From Actinomycetes bacterium (GTDB lineage: Bacteria > Actinomycetota > Acidimicrobiia > Acidimicrobiales > SZUA-35), in NCBI GenBank assembly GCA_024280015.1, contig JAJRQY010000018.1, positions 1 to 64,000 on the forward strand: a stretch of DNA of 64,000 bases, read 5' to 3'. Both the position numbers and the translations under genes were made by a program. This document shows, one piece after another, positions 1 through 7,396 of this stretch (its first letter is position 1; each line of letters begins with the position of its first letter). The notes beneath the pieces are model-generated. The model was not told the DNA's origin and did not search any database. It saw only the letters and a list, made by a program, of their open reading frames with translations.

Positions 1-24
1 AGCCGATGCCGTTCACTCCGTTCA

Positions 25-93
25 CTAACCGAGTTTCCTCGCTAGCGCTCGAAAACGTCGCGAGTTCTGAGCCTCAGCGAAGAACTCGGTTAG
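25..93. repeat. Large imperfect inverted repeat in the 200-bp gene-free window start
   Basis: Bases 25-35 (CTAACCGAGTT) are perfectly complementary to bases 83-93. After a small bulge, 39-43 pairs with 76-80, giving a stem of about 16 pairs around a loop of about 32 bases. A 9-bp direct repeat (CCGTTCACT) lies just before it at 9-17 and 18-26. No T-run follows either arm, so it is not a typical intrinsic terminator. It lies beyond the 3' end of the leftward heme operon. It could end or stabilise that transcript, or be a small structured RNA. Nothing else is recognisable in 1-201. Confidence 0.45.
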
Positions 94-201
94 AGACGAG
101 GCCTCCAAGGCCGAGGAACGGCGGGACCATGATCTGGACCGCCCCAAACCAATGCCAGATGTAGCGTGAATTCAGACGAATACAGAGGATCGATCTGATT
201 C

Positions 202-714
202 TTAGCCGTCAGTGGGGCAGCTTTGGCGAGCGAGCTTCATGGCATCGCAGAATGAGTCGCGGGAAACAATCCACGTGCCATCTACCTTGATCATCTCGCC
301 GGTCAGATCCGCGGCCATTGTGGCGCCGTTGCCAAGCACATCAAAAGTCACGGTGGCCGACTCACCATTGACTTCGATGGTGGAAACTGGCAGCTCGATC
401 GAGCCGAAGCCCTTCACCGCGGTGACGTAAGAATCAATGGTCTCCTCCAGCGCTGCTGAGTCTTCCAACGCTGCAGCCCGGTCCTCGAACGAACCAATGC
501 CGAAGGTCAGGTCCCAGTTCTGGACAATCTCTTCCTGGTCCGGCCCCTCGGCCACGAAGGGGGCAGCCTCGGTGGTGGTTGGTGCCTCGGTCGTCGTTGC
601 TGCTTCGGTGGTGGTTGGTGCTTCAGGAGTGGTGGCGGGCTCGCTCACTTCAGATGATCCGCATGAAGCGGCCAACATGGCAGCGGCGAGGAGGAAGGTG
701 GATGTACGTATCAA
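202..714 (-). CDS. MTB12-like lipoprotein, last gene of the heme operon
   Basis: A 170-residue predicted lipoprotein. It has a short hydrophobic signal and a lipobox ending in Cys18 (LAASC), then a low-complexity Thr/Glu/Pro/Ala linker of about 30 residues, encoded by an imperfect DNA repeat with a 36-bp period around 569-621. The C-terminal domain of about 110 residues resembles the low-molecular-weight antigen MTB12 family of mycobacteria (V-NGESATVTFDV, then DGTWIVSRDSFC near the end). Its biochemical role is not known. The start is a TTG with AGGA seven bases upstream. It lies nine bases after the hmuV stop, so it is very probably co-transcribed with the heme transporter and may be a cell-surface accessory. 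The family call is by pattern only. Confidence 0.75.
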   Translation of the reverse strand: MIRTSTFLLAAAMLAASCGSSEVSEPATTPEAPTTTEAATTTEAPTTTEAAPFVAEGPDQEEIVQNWDLTFGIGSFEDRAAALEDSAALEETIDSYVTAVKGFGSIELPVSTIEVNGESATVTFDVLGNGATMAADLTGEMIKVDGTWIVSRDSFCDAMKLARQSCPTDG

Positions 715-723
715 GGGAATTTC

Positions 724-1518
724 CTAACGGGTTTCGGTAGTGATTTCTTGGGGAACAGTGAGTACCAACGGGCCATCCCGGAAGGGATGTTCAACGACCT
801 GCATCGAGAGCTGATACGTATCGGTCAATGTCTCGCTGGTCAAGACTTCTGCCGGTTGACCACAAGCCACCGTCTGCCCCTTGGACAACAACAAGATGCG
901 GTCGGCATAGGCTGCGGCCAGGTTTAAATCATGGATAATGGCAACCACGCTTCCGCGTTCAGCAGCAATGCGGCGAGCCTCAATCATGATGAGTTCTTGA
1001 TGGGCGACGTCGGTAAAGGTTGTTGGCTCATCCATCAGTAGCAGGGGCGTGCGTTGGGCGATGATTCGGGCCAGGCTGACCCGCTGTCTCTCGCCTCCGG
1101 ACAGTGAGCCAACCACTCGATCGGCGAGATGGGTGATCTCCACTCGGGTCAGAGCGTCGGCGACGGCCTCACGATCGATGGCGGGAGAGTTGTCGGTCTG
1201 GGCTCGATGGGGATAGCGCCCCATCTCCACGATCGCCTGGACGGTGAAGTCAAGATCGAGTCTGGGGTTCTGGCTCAAAAATGCCCGCTGGAGAGCCAAG
1301 TCCTGGGTTGAAATCTGACCAATATCAACGCCGTCCAGTTGGACCGATCCTCTTGTCGGCTTCAGATCTCCGGCCAAGAGTTGCAACAGGGTTGACTTGC
1401 CCGCGCCGTTTGGCCCAAGAACAGCAACCAGCTGGCCTTCCCCGACTGTCAAGTCGATGCCAGACACCAGATCGGTGTCATCGATCCGGTAGCTAACCTG
1501 CTTGGCTCGAAGACTCAT
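724..1518 (-). CDS. hmuV: Heme/iron-complex ABC transporter ATP-binding protein HmuV
   Basis: ATPase subunit of a FecCD-type importer that would power uptake of heme or a ferric complex across the membrane. The 264-residue product has Walker A (GPNGAGKST), the ABC signature LSGGERQRVSLARI, Walker B (LLLMDEP) and a switch histidine (AIIHDLN). An upstream ATG at 1560 would add 14 residues (GACDEGACDE...) encoded by a 15-bp tandem duplication. The ATG at 1518 is preferred because GAGG lies upstream of it and the family normally begins with residues like MSLRAKQV. It follows hmuU by a short gap and precedes the MTB12-like gene. Confidence 0.9.
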   Translation of the reverse strand: MSLRAKQVSYRIDDTDLVSGIDLTVGEGQLVAVLGPNGAGKSTLLQLLAGDLKPTRGSVQLDGVDIGQISTQDLALQRAFLSQNPRLDLDFTVQAIVEMGRYPHRAQTDNSPAIDREAVADALTRVEITHLADRVVGSLSGGERQRVSLARIIAQRTPLLLMDEPTTFTDVAHQELIMIEARRIAAERGSVVAIIHDLNLAAAYADRILLLSKGQTVACGQPAEVLTSETLTDTYQLSMQVVEHPFRDGPLVLTVPQEITTETR

Positions 1519-1527
1519 CTCGGCTGC

Positions 1528-1557
1528 CTCGTCGCACGCGCCCTCATCGCACGCGCC
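1528..1557. repeat. 15-bp tandem duplication at the hmuU/hmuV junction
   Basis: Two copies of a 15-bp unit (1528-1542 and 1543-1557) differ at one base. The hmuU stop codon (1544-1546) lies in one copy. In the other copy the same triplet has lost its stop sense. Because the unit is a multiple of three, it extends the open frame upstream of hmuV and gives the apparent N-terminal extension ACDEGACDE. Confidence 0.85.
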
Positions 1558-2560
1558 CATGAAAGCCGGGGCGGATCAGGATCCAGGCCATGATCGGGGC
1601 ACCGATCATGCCGGTGAGCAAGCCAACGGGAATCTCGGTCGGGTTGGCAACCGTTCTCGCCGCAGAATCAGCCACCAGGAGCAACACCGCTCCAACCAAG
1701 CCTGAGCCGATCAGTAGATCTTGGTGAGCGGGGCCGAGGGCCCTTCGGACAAGGTTCGGAGCCACCAGTCCAATAAAGCCGACGACTCCTGCCATGGCGA
1801 CCGCCGCACCGATGGCGACGCCAGCGGCTCCGAGCACACGTCGACGAGCTGCTTCGACTGGCACTCCAAGATGTCGTGCCTCCACCTCGCCTAAGGCGAG
1901 GATGTCAAGAGTCCGTGCGGTCCGTTGCTGGGCGAAGACCGCGAGAACAATGACCGGTGCGACCACATAGAGGCTCCGCCATGTTGCTCCGGTCAAGCCG
2001 CCGAAGATCCAGAACAAGAGCGTCGGCACCCGACTGTTGTCCCACACCAACACAATCGCCCCAAGCCATGCCGTTGCTCCGAAGGAAAGTGCTGCCCCGA
2101 TCAGGCTCAAGCGGCCAGCATCAGAGGTGAGTCGGCCGAGATAGAGGGAGAAGGCTGTCCCGGAAAGCGCACTGCAGATCACGATGATGACGGGGGTCTG
2201 CCAGGAAGTAGCGCCGCTGGGAGTCAATGCGTAACCAACCAGCGCCCCCAGTCCCGCCGCCGGGGAGATTCCAAGGAGGTGGGAGTCCGCCAATGGATTG
2301 CGGAACACTCCTTGCAGTGACGCGCCAACAACCCCTAAGCCGTAGCCGACAAAAGCGGTGGCGAGCGTCCGCGGCAAGCGGATGCCAACCAGAACAGAAT
2401 CTGCCTGCGGTTCCACATCAGTGGTAAACCCCAGGCGGTCGAGGCCAACCCGAAGAATCTGGCTGGGCCCAAGTGAGGCTGCCCCGACTAGGAGAGATCC
2501 GACTCCGACGACAATGAGCAGGAACGCCAGGCCAATGAGGATGAGACGGTTTCTGCTCAC
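1544..2560 (-). CDS. hmuU: FecCD-family heme/iron ABC transporter permease HmuU
   Basis: Multi-pass inner-membrane permease of 338 residues, the usual length for FecCD/BtuC proteins. Recognisable family stretches are IRLPRTLATAFVGYGLGVVG near the N-terminus, FRNPLADSHLLGISPAAGLG, and the cytoplasmic coupling region LGEVEARHLGVPVEAAR, followed by GFIGLVAPNLVRRALGPAH. The start is GTG, whose first base is the last base of the hmuT TAG stop (TAGTG), so translation is probably coupled. Substrate is assigned as heme mainly from the HmuT-like binding protein next door; a siderophore cannot be excluded. Confidence 0.9.
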   Translation of the reverse strand: MSRNRLILIGLAFLLIVVGVGSLLVGAASLGPSQILRVGLDRLGFTTDVEPQADSVLVGIRLPRTLATAFVGYGLGVVGASLQGVFRNPLADSHLLGISPAAGLGALVGYALTPSGATSWQTPVIIVICSALSGTAFSLYLGRLTSDAGRLSLIGAALSFGATAWLGAIVLVWDNSRVPTLLFWIFGGLTGATWRSLYVVAPVIVLAVFAQQRTARTLDILALGEVEARHLGVPVEAARRRVLGAAGVAIGAAVAMAGVVGFIGLVAPNLVRRALGPAHQDLLIGSGLVGAVLLLVADSAARTVANPTEIPVGLLTGMIGAPIMAWILIRPGFHGRVR

Positions 2561-3501
2561 TACTGATCCTGGAGCGCTTGCAGGTCTTGGATCAGCAGTT
2601 GAAGTGACGCCGGTACCCGGGGCCCCATGGTGAGGAAGTCTCCTTGGGGGTAGTCGAGAATGGCCCGGTTCTTGCCTGCGGGCGTTTCGGCGATGCCGGG
2701 AATCTCCAGCAGACCATCGATGCCGCCGATATCAGCCAAGCCCTCGCTGGGCACGATGATCACATCGGGGGCCGCGGCAACCAGGGCCTCGGGGGTCACA
2801 TTGATAAAGCCTGACACCCCGGACTCGGTGCCTACATCGGTTGCTCCTGCTCCCTCGATCAAGGCATGGGTGGTCATGCCTTCACCGAACAAGAGCAGGG
2901 TGCCCGGTCCGCGGGTGTAGAGATAGAGAGCACGAGGTGTCTGCTCCCAATCTGCTGTTCCCGAGATGATGTCGTCGATTTCCTGTCGTAGTCGTTCGAT
3001 CAGCTGCTGACCCTCCGACTCGACCCCAAGCAAAGCGGCAAGATCAGCAATCTTGGTGAAGTACTCCTCAAAGGTGGTCGGCGTCTCGAAGATCTCGACG
3101 GCAACGCCAGCATCACGAAGTTGCTGCAAGGCAGTTGGCGGTTCAGTGTCGGTGTCGGCAAGCACCAGAGTGGGCGAAACCGCAAGCACTCCCTCCGGAG
3201 CGAGGAAGCGGGCGATACCAACTGATGGCAGCTCCATTGCCGCCGGCGGGCCGACCGTGGTTACATCGATGCCGACCAGTGAATCGCCAAGTCCAAGTTC
3301 GTAGATCAATTCGGTCATGTCGCCGCCAAGGCTCACGATCCGGCTGGTGTCGAGTCTGGGCTCTGGTGTTGGAGCATCCTCAAATTGTGCTTCGGCGGCC
3401 GTGGACATAAGGGGCGCCGACGCAGTCGTCGCTGAGCCCGAGCACGCTCCCAGAACTAGCACAAGACCGACGAGGTACAGGCTTCGGCGCACGAAAATCA
3501 T
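2560..3501 (-). CDS. hmuT: Heme-binding lipoprotein HmuT of the ABC importer
   Basis: Extracytoplasmic substrate-binding protein, 313 residues, with a signal peptide and lipobox ending LVLGAC near residue 20, then a Ser/Thr/Ala-rich linker. The mature part matches HmuT/hemin-binding proteins: RIVSLGGDMTELIYELG, then a PSVG motif, and the C-terminal MGPRVPASLQLLIQDL characteristic of the hemin group. The ATG at 3501 is chosen over the TTG immediately before it. It is the first gene of a four-gene leftward operon and is divergent from a TetR gene 67 bases away, which may regulate it. Confidence 0.88.
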   Translation of the reverse strand: MIFVRRSLYLVGLVLVLGACSGSATTASAPLMSTAAEAQFEDAPTPEPRLDTSRIVSLGGDMTELIYELGLGDSLVGIDVTTVGPPAAMELPSVGIARFLAPEGVLAVSPTLVLADTDTEPPTALQQLRDAGVAVEIFETPTTFEEYFTKIADLAALLGVESEGQQLIERLRQEIDDIISGTADWEQTPRALYLYTRGPGTLLLFGEGMTTHALIEGAGATDVGTESGVSGFINVTPEALVAAAPDVIIVPSEGLADIGGIDGLLEIPGIAETPAGKNRAILDYPQGDFLTMGPRVPASLQLLIQDLQALQDQ

Positions 3502-3527
3502 CAATCTTGAGACTAAAGACCGTTTGG

Positions 3528-3544
3528 ACCGACGGGGTGTCGGT
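3528..3544. promoter_or_regulatory. Inverted repeat in the hmuT/TetR divergent region
   Basis: ACCGAC and GTCGGT are separated by five bases (3528-3533 and 3539-3544) in the 67-bp gap between hmuT and the TetR gene. The position and dyad symmetry fit an operator for the adjacent TetR regulator, but a 6-bp half-site is weak evidence on its own. Confidence 0.3.
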
Positions 3545-3568
3545 TCTTCCTTGCTCTAAGCTGTAGGA

Positions 3569-4153
3569 ATGGTTGGACCTCGGACAGAAACGCACGCGGC
3601 ATTGCTGGATGCTGCCGCTGAGCTTTTTGCCTCTAAGGGGTATCGCAATACCAGCCACGCCGATGTGTCCGCCGCCGCCTTCTCCGGCCGCACGACCTTC
3701 TACGAATACTTCGATTCGATGGAGGACCTTCTTGTCCAGCTGGTCGAGTCGTGGCTGCCGCCGTGGATCGACAAGACGCTGGCTTCCATCCCCAAGGATC
3801 TGCCCGCGGACCTCCGGATGGCCGAGGTCTGCTCTCGCATGATCTCCTTTGTGGCCACCGACAATCTTGGCCTGGTCCTACACGACGATGTTCGTTGCCT
3901 TAGCCCAGAGATGCAGCAACGGATTGGTGTTGCCCACCGAGAGCTAGCCACCACTCTCACCGAGATCTATGTTGAAGGTGTGCAAGAACAGATCTTCCGG
4001 TCCATGCCGCCGGGCCTGGTTGGAGCTCTTATTGATGCCACCATCATGGCCGCGGCTCGCACCCTCATGAACTCTGATGACCCGAAGGGCCAAGTCCATG
4101 AGGTCTCGGATTCCGCTATTGAGTTTCTGCTGAGTGGACTCGGTCGGATCTAG
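3569..4153 (+). CDS. TetR-family transcriptional regulator
   Basis: A 194-residue regulator. The N-terminal helix-turn-helix domain is typical of TetR (LLDAAAELFASKGYRNTSHADV, then FSGRTTFYEYFDSMEDLL at about residues 10-55). The C-terminal ligand domain is not diagnostic. It is divergent from hmuT, and its last 38 bases overlap the 3' end of ccmF on the other strand. Its placement between heme uptake and cytochrome c assembly suggests control of one of these, but the ligand and targets are unknown. Confidence 0.88.
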   Translation: MVGPRTETHAALLDAAAELFASKGYRNTSHADVSAAAFSGRTTFYEYFDSMEDLLVQLVESWLPPWIDKTLASIPKDLPADLRMAEVCSRMISFVATDNLGLVLHDDVRCLSPEMQQRIGVAHRELATTLTEIYVEGVQEQIFRSMPPGLVGALIDATIMAAARTLMNSDDPKGQVHEVSDSAIEFLLSGLGRI

Positions 4154-5825
4154 AACGACTCGGATTGGGCCAGAGCAATCCAAGGACCAGGACCGCTCCA
4201 CCAATCCACACCAGCCCCAGGCGGGGTAGGCGATTGAGGCGATAGCGGGCACCGCCGTCATCGCCGTCAAGTAGGATCAATTGAACCTCATCCAGACCAC
4301 GAAACTGGTTGGACATCTCGCTGGTTGTTACCCCGCGTTGCTCAAAGCGCACAAGCCTGGCGGTGGCTGATTCACCATCGATCCTGGCGTTGGCTTGCAC
4401 GAAGGATTGGCCCGGGGCGGTGCCGTGTTCAAGGTTTTGGTGGGTGATATCAAGGCCAGCGATCCGGCTGGTCTGTTCGTTCTCGATCCAGGCACTACCC
4501 GACGAGGAAGCAACGGTGCCGGCAATTCCGACAAGAAGTAACCCGACCCCAAGGTGGGCGATGGCTCCAGGTCTGTGCTTGGCCAGCATGGCCACCGACG
4601 TGCCAACCAGGCTGCCTCCGGCGACAGCAAGAATGAGACCGGCCAGACCGGCTGAAGGGGGAGTGGCCAACACTGCCAGCAGTCCTCCGCCAATGGCGGG
4701 CCACCAACGTCGATCGGCCCGCACGGCAAGGGCGACACCAATAACAGAAACCGGCCACAGCATCTTGCTGAAGAAGGTCCCGGCGATGGCCACCCGGTTG
4801 CCGCGAGTGGCTGCTTCAACCAGTGGTTCGTAGGTTCCAACCGCGGCAAGGAAGCAGGCAAGTCCGAGGACGATTGCGGCGAGTGAGCGGTGGGCGGTGA
4901 GAAGCCGAGGGGCGGTCAAGTCCTGGCTCGTTGGCGATGATCGACTGGAGTAGAGGAGTGCGGCGGTGAGACCGAAAGCGACAAGCAGAAGCCCGGTCCG
5001 CAGGCCTGCCCGGTTGGCGAAGGCGTGAACTGATTCAATGACTCCAATCCGGGTCAGTGTGGTTGCCCAAATGGCGGCGATGCCGGGCAAGATGAACACG
5101 ACAGGTTTGGCTGTCTTGTGGATATGGAGGGCGGCCGCACCAGCCAGCCAGGCAACCAGTCCCGCTGTCTCGATTGGATCCCAGGCCCAATAGCCTCCCC
5201 ATCCCAATTCGACGTGAGCCCAGCGCGCTCCGGTGAGCAAACCGGTGGCCAGGATTGCCAATGGGATAGCGAATAGCTTGGCCGGGAGGGCAATCCCAGA
5301 GCGACCGCCGGTGATGAAAGCGGCAGGAAGAAGGCCAGCCAGGCCGGCATACAAGATTGGGGGATGCCAAACCATGGCTGGGTGTTCCAGAATTGGTTGT
5401 AACCCAAGCCCATTGACCGGCGGCACATCCAATCGATGGAATGGTGATGCCAGAAACAGATTTACCAGCGCATAGCCGCCGGTTGCCAGCGCTCCGAGTC
5501 GGACGGTCCCTGGTTCCGGGGAGATGCTGGCGGCGACAACAGCCGCCCACGCCACCATCATGGTCCACAAGAGGAGGGAGCCCTCAGCCCCCGCCCATGA
5601 TCCCGCCATCCGGAGGACCGGGCCGACTCCGCTGCGGGCATTGTCGGCAACGTACTCATATTCCCACTGCTGCCGAAGGAAGGCCGAGGCCAGCAAGGTC
5701 ATGGTGGCCGTAGCGAGCCCGGCACTACACCAGGTAGCGACCCGGCCAATCTTGCTGGAGGCCCAGATGATACTGCTGAGAGTGCTGGCAATGACCAGGC
5801 CTAGCCCGATCTGGCCGAGAGTCAT
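4116..5825 (-). CDS. ccmF: Cytochrome c heme lyase subunit CcmF
   Basis: Multi-pass membrane protein of 569 residues (the E. coli protein is about 650) that attaches heme to apocytochrome c in the System I pathway. The WWD heme-handling motif is intact (LGWGGYWAWDPIE), as are the flanking conserved segments HPAMVWHPPILYAG and RIGVIESVHAFA, which carry family histidines. The C-terminal membrane helix (LPRLGLVWIGGAVLVLG) matches the usual ending, so the protein looks complete. It starts 10 bases after the stop of an upstream TetR gene and is probably co-transcribed with it. Other ccm genes (ccmE, ccmH, ccmC) are not in the window. Confidence 0.88.
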   Translation of the reverse strand: MTLGQIGLGLVIASTLSSIIWASSKIGRVATWCSAGLATATMTLLASAFLRQQWEYEYVADNARSGVGPVLRMAGSWAGAEGSLLLWTMMVAWAAVVAASISPEPGTVRLGALATGGYALVNLFLASPFHRLDVPPVNGLGLQPILEHPAMVWHPPILYAGLAGLLPAAFITGGRSGIALPAKLFAIPLAILATGLLTGARWAHVELGWGGYWAWDPIETAGLVAWLAGAAALHIHKTAKPVVFILPGIAAIWATTLTRIGVIESVHAFANRAGLRTGLLLVAFGLTAALLYSSRSSPTSQDLTAPRLLTAHRSLAAIVLGLACFLAAVGTYEPLVEAATRGNRVAIAGTFFSKMLWPVSVIGVALAVRADRRWWPAIGGGLLAVLATPPSAGLAGLILAVAGGSLVGTSVAMLAKHRPGAIAHLGVGLLLVGIAGTVASSSGSAWIENEQTSRIAGLDITHQNLEHGTAPGQSFVQANARIDGESATARLVRFEQRGVTTSEMSNQFRGLDEVQLILLDGDDGGARYRLNRLPRLGLVWIGGAVLVLGLLWPNPSRSRSDRVHSAETQ

Positions 5826-5835
5826 GCTGGAAGGG

Positions 5836-6393
5836 TCATTGTGGTTGGGGTAGGCCTGAGCTGATTGTCTCCATCAGTTCTTGGAAGTGCTGATTGTGAT
5901 CAGGGCTTGAGCCGGTGGCGATCTCGAGAGTGACGAATCCATGGATGGCGGTACGGGTGCAGCGGGCGGCGCGGGAAGCCTGTTCCTGGTCCAGACCAAT
6001 CCCTCGGTAGATCAAGGCGAACACCTTGAGGAGCTCAGTGTTGGCGGAGGCAAGCACATCACCGGGTGAACAGGCTGGGAGCAGGGTTGATTGGTATAAG
6101 CCGGGGTGGGTGAGCGCATAGTGGCGGTACGCGGCACTGGCCGAATCGAGGGCGTCTTTTCCGGCGACACCAATGGCAGCATTGCGGACCTGATCGACCA
6201 GTCCGTTGGTGGCGGCGACAGCCAGCAAGGTGTGGAGGCCATCCAGACCATCAATATGGGTGTAGAGGGCGGATGGTCGCACCGTGAGCATCTGGGCAAC
6301 CGCGGTCAGGTTCAATGCTGGAAGACCCTCACGATCAACGAGAACCATTGCCGCCTCGGTGACCCCAACAACGGTCAGTGTTCGTCTTGCCAT
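5836..6393 (-). CDS. TetR-family regulator with WHG-type C-terminal domain
   Basis: A 185-residue regulator. The N-terminal DNA-binding part (residues 1-55) includes LNLTAVAQMLTVRPSALYTHI. The C-terminal part (YRHYALTHPGLYQSTL, then TAIHGFVTLEIATG) is typical of the TetR group carrying a WHG domain. It is upstream of ccmF on the same strand and divergent from hsp20. Palindromes in the 110-bp divergent region could be its operators. The inducer is unknown. Confidence 0.85.
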   Translation of the reverse strand: MARRTLTVVGVTEAAMVLVDREGLPALNLTAVAQMLTVRPSALYTHIDGLDGLHTLLAVAATNGLVDQVRNAAIGVAGKDALDSASAAYRHYALTHPGLYQSTLLPACSPGDVLASANTELLKVFALIYRGIGLDQEQASRAARCTRTAIHGFVTLEIATGSSPDHNQHFQELMETISSGLPQPQ

Positions 6394-6429
6394 GGGTTGA
6401 AAATACCGAAATTTGTGAGAACTGTCAAG

Positions 6430-6469
6430 AATTCTGAATTATTGGGAACAATACTGAATGACCTTCAGT
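6430..6469. promoter_or_regulatory. Two dyad repeats in the TetR/hsp20 divergent region
   Basis: An 11-bp dyad AATTCTGAATT lies at 6430-6440. A second, ACTGAA-N5-TTCAGT, lies at 6453-6469. Both contain CTGAA/TTCAG half-sites, which makes them plausible binding sites for one dimeric regulator, most simply the adjacent TetR protein. No canonical HspR (HAIR) site was seen. The hsp20 ribosome-binding site AAAGGA follows at about 6492. Confidence 0.4.
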
Positions 6470-6503
6470 TATAGAGAATAGGCATCAAACAAAAGGACTT
6501 GCC

Positions 6504-6947
6504 ATGTTGATTCAAAACGATCCATTCCGTGACTTCGAAAATCTATTCGGTGCCAGCCGGCGCACAGCAACACCGCGGGCATCCATGCCCATGGATGCTT
6601 ATCGCCGTGGTGACAATGTCTGGGTTCACATCGATATGCCCGGAGTCTCCTCTGAGACCCTGGACATCAATGTTGAGCGCAGCGTCTTGACCGTTACCGC
6701 TGAGCGAACCTGGAACTCTGAAGAGAGCGATAAGCCCTACTTGTCCGAGCGCTATCAGGGCACCCTTGGCCGTCAGGTTCATCTGGGTGAAGGTCTTGAC
6801 GCCGAGGGGATCGAAGCTGATCTCCATGATGGAGTCTTGACCCTACGCATCCCCGTGGCCGAGAAAGCCAAACCCCGCAAGATCGAGGTCAATACAGGCA
6901 CCGCGGAGGAAGCCGCAGCCATAGACGTAGAGTCCGCAGCTGTCTGA
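6504..6947 (+). CDS. Hsp20/alpha-crystallin small heat-shock protein
   Basis: A 147-residue ATP-independent chaperone that holds unfolding proteins. The alpha-crystallin domain spans roughly residues 35-130: DAYRRGDNVWVHIDMPGVS at the start, LDINVERSVLTVTAERTW in the middle, and the conserved A-x-x-x-n-GVLTLRIPVAEKAKPRKIEV near the end, which includes the IPV-type oligomerisation motif. A good ribosome-binding site (AAAGGA) precedes the ATG. It is divergent from a TetR gene. Confidence 0.93.
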   Translation: MLIQNDPFRDFENLFGASRRTATPRASMPMDAYRRGDNVWVHIDMPGVSSETLDINVERSVLTVTAERTWNSEESDKPYLSERYQGTLGRQVHLGEGLDAEGIEADLHDGVLTLRIPVAEKAKPRKIEVNTGTAEEAAAIDVESAAV

Positions 6948-6957
6948 GGGCCGCGTC

Positions 6958-6992
6958 GGTTAGTCTCACCGGGATGGCCGGTGAGACTGATC
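6958..6992 (+). promoter_or_regulatory. Hairpin with the downstream start codon in its loop
   Basis: Bases 6962-6972 are perfectly complementary to 6978-6988 (11 pairs). The stem extends to 6958/6992 with wobble pairs. The 5-base loop GATGG contains the ATG (6974-6976) of the next gene. No Shine-Dalgarno-like purine run stands outside the stem. It could be a terminator for hsp20 (although no T-run follows), an RNA thermometer-like element, or a device presenting the AUG in an exposed loop. Confidence 0.6.
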
Positions 6993-7387
6993 TAGACAAG
7001 ATGTTGGCCACCCTGGCGGTCAAGGTTCGTGATGGACTGTTCACCGTCATCAGTCTTGGGCCTGACATGCCGCCGCCGTCCTCCTTGGGGGACGGGGTCC
7101 AGGCGCTCATGGCCGAGGACGAAGGCGTGACGATCATCTGCTCGGTGAAACGGGCAGAGGACGAAGGCTGGCCGGTGGACTATGTGGCCTCATGGCTGAC
7201 GCTGGAGATCCACAGCTCGCTGGAAGCCGTTGGCCTGACGGCGGCGATTTCCGCGGCCTTGGCCACCGAGCAGATCTCGTGCAATGTGCTCGCTGGCTAC
7301 TATCACGATCACATCCTGATACCGGCTGATCGCACGGATGATGCCGTGGCCTGCCTGGAGGCATTGCGGCTGTCGCATGTGGTCTAG
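6974..7387 (+). CDS. ACT-domain protein (ACT_3 family)
   Basis: A 137-residue protein resembling the ACT_3/DUF2241 family, small stand-alone proteins with two ACT-like folds thought to bind small ligands such as amino acids. Diagnostic stretches are LDKMLATLAVKVRDGLFTV near the start, EGVTIICS, then LTLEIHSSLEAVGLTAAIS and CNVLAGYYHDHILIP. Its start codon sits in the loop of a strong hairpin. It is nine bases upstream of the pterin-dehydratase/VOC gene and may be co-transcribed with it. No specific function can be given. Confidence 0.8.
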   Translation: MAGETDLDKMLATLAVKVRDGLFTVISLGPDMPPPSSLGDGVQALMAEDEGVTIICSVKRAEDEGWPVDYVASWLTLEIHSSLEAVGLTAAISAALATEQISCNVLAGYYHDHILIPADRTDDAVACLEALRLSHVV

Positions 7388-7396
7388 GGTGGCCAG

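Noticed and set aside
1518-1560. Longer HmuV start with the N-terminal repeat ACDEGACDE
   Set aside because: The extra residues come from a tandem duplication over the hmuU stop, there is no ribosome-binding site before that ATG, and the family begins at the later ATG.
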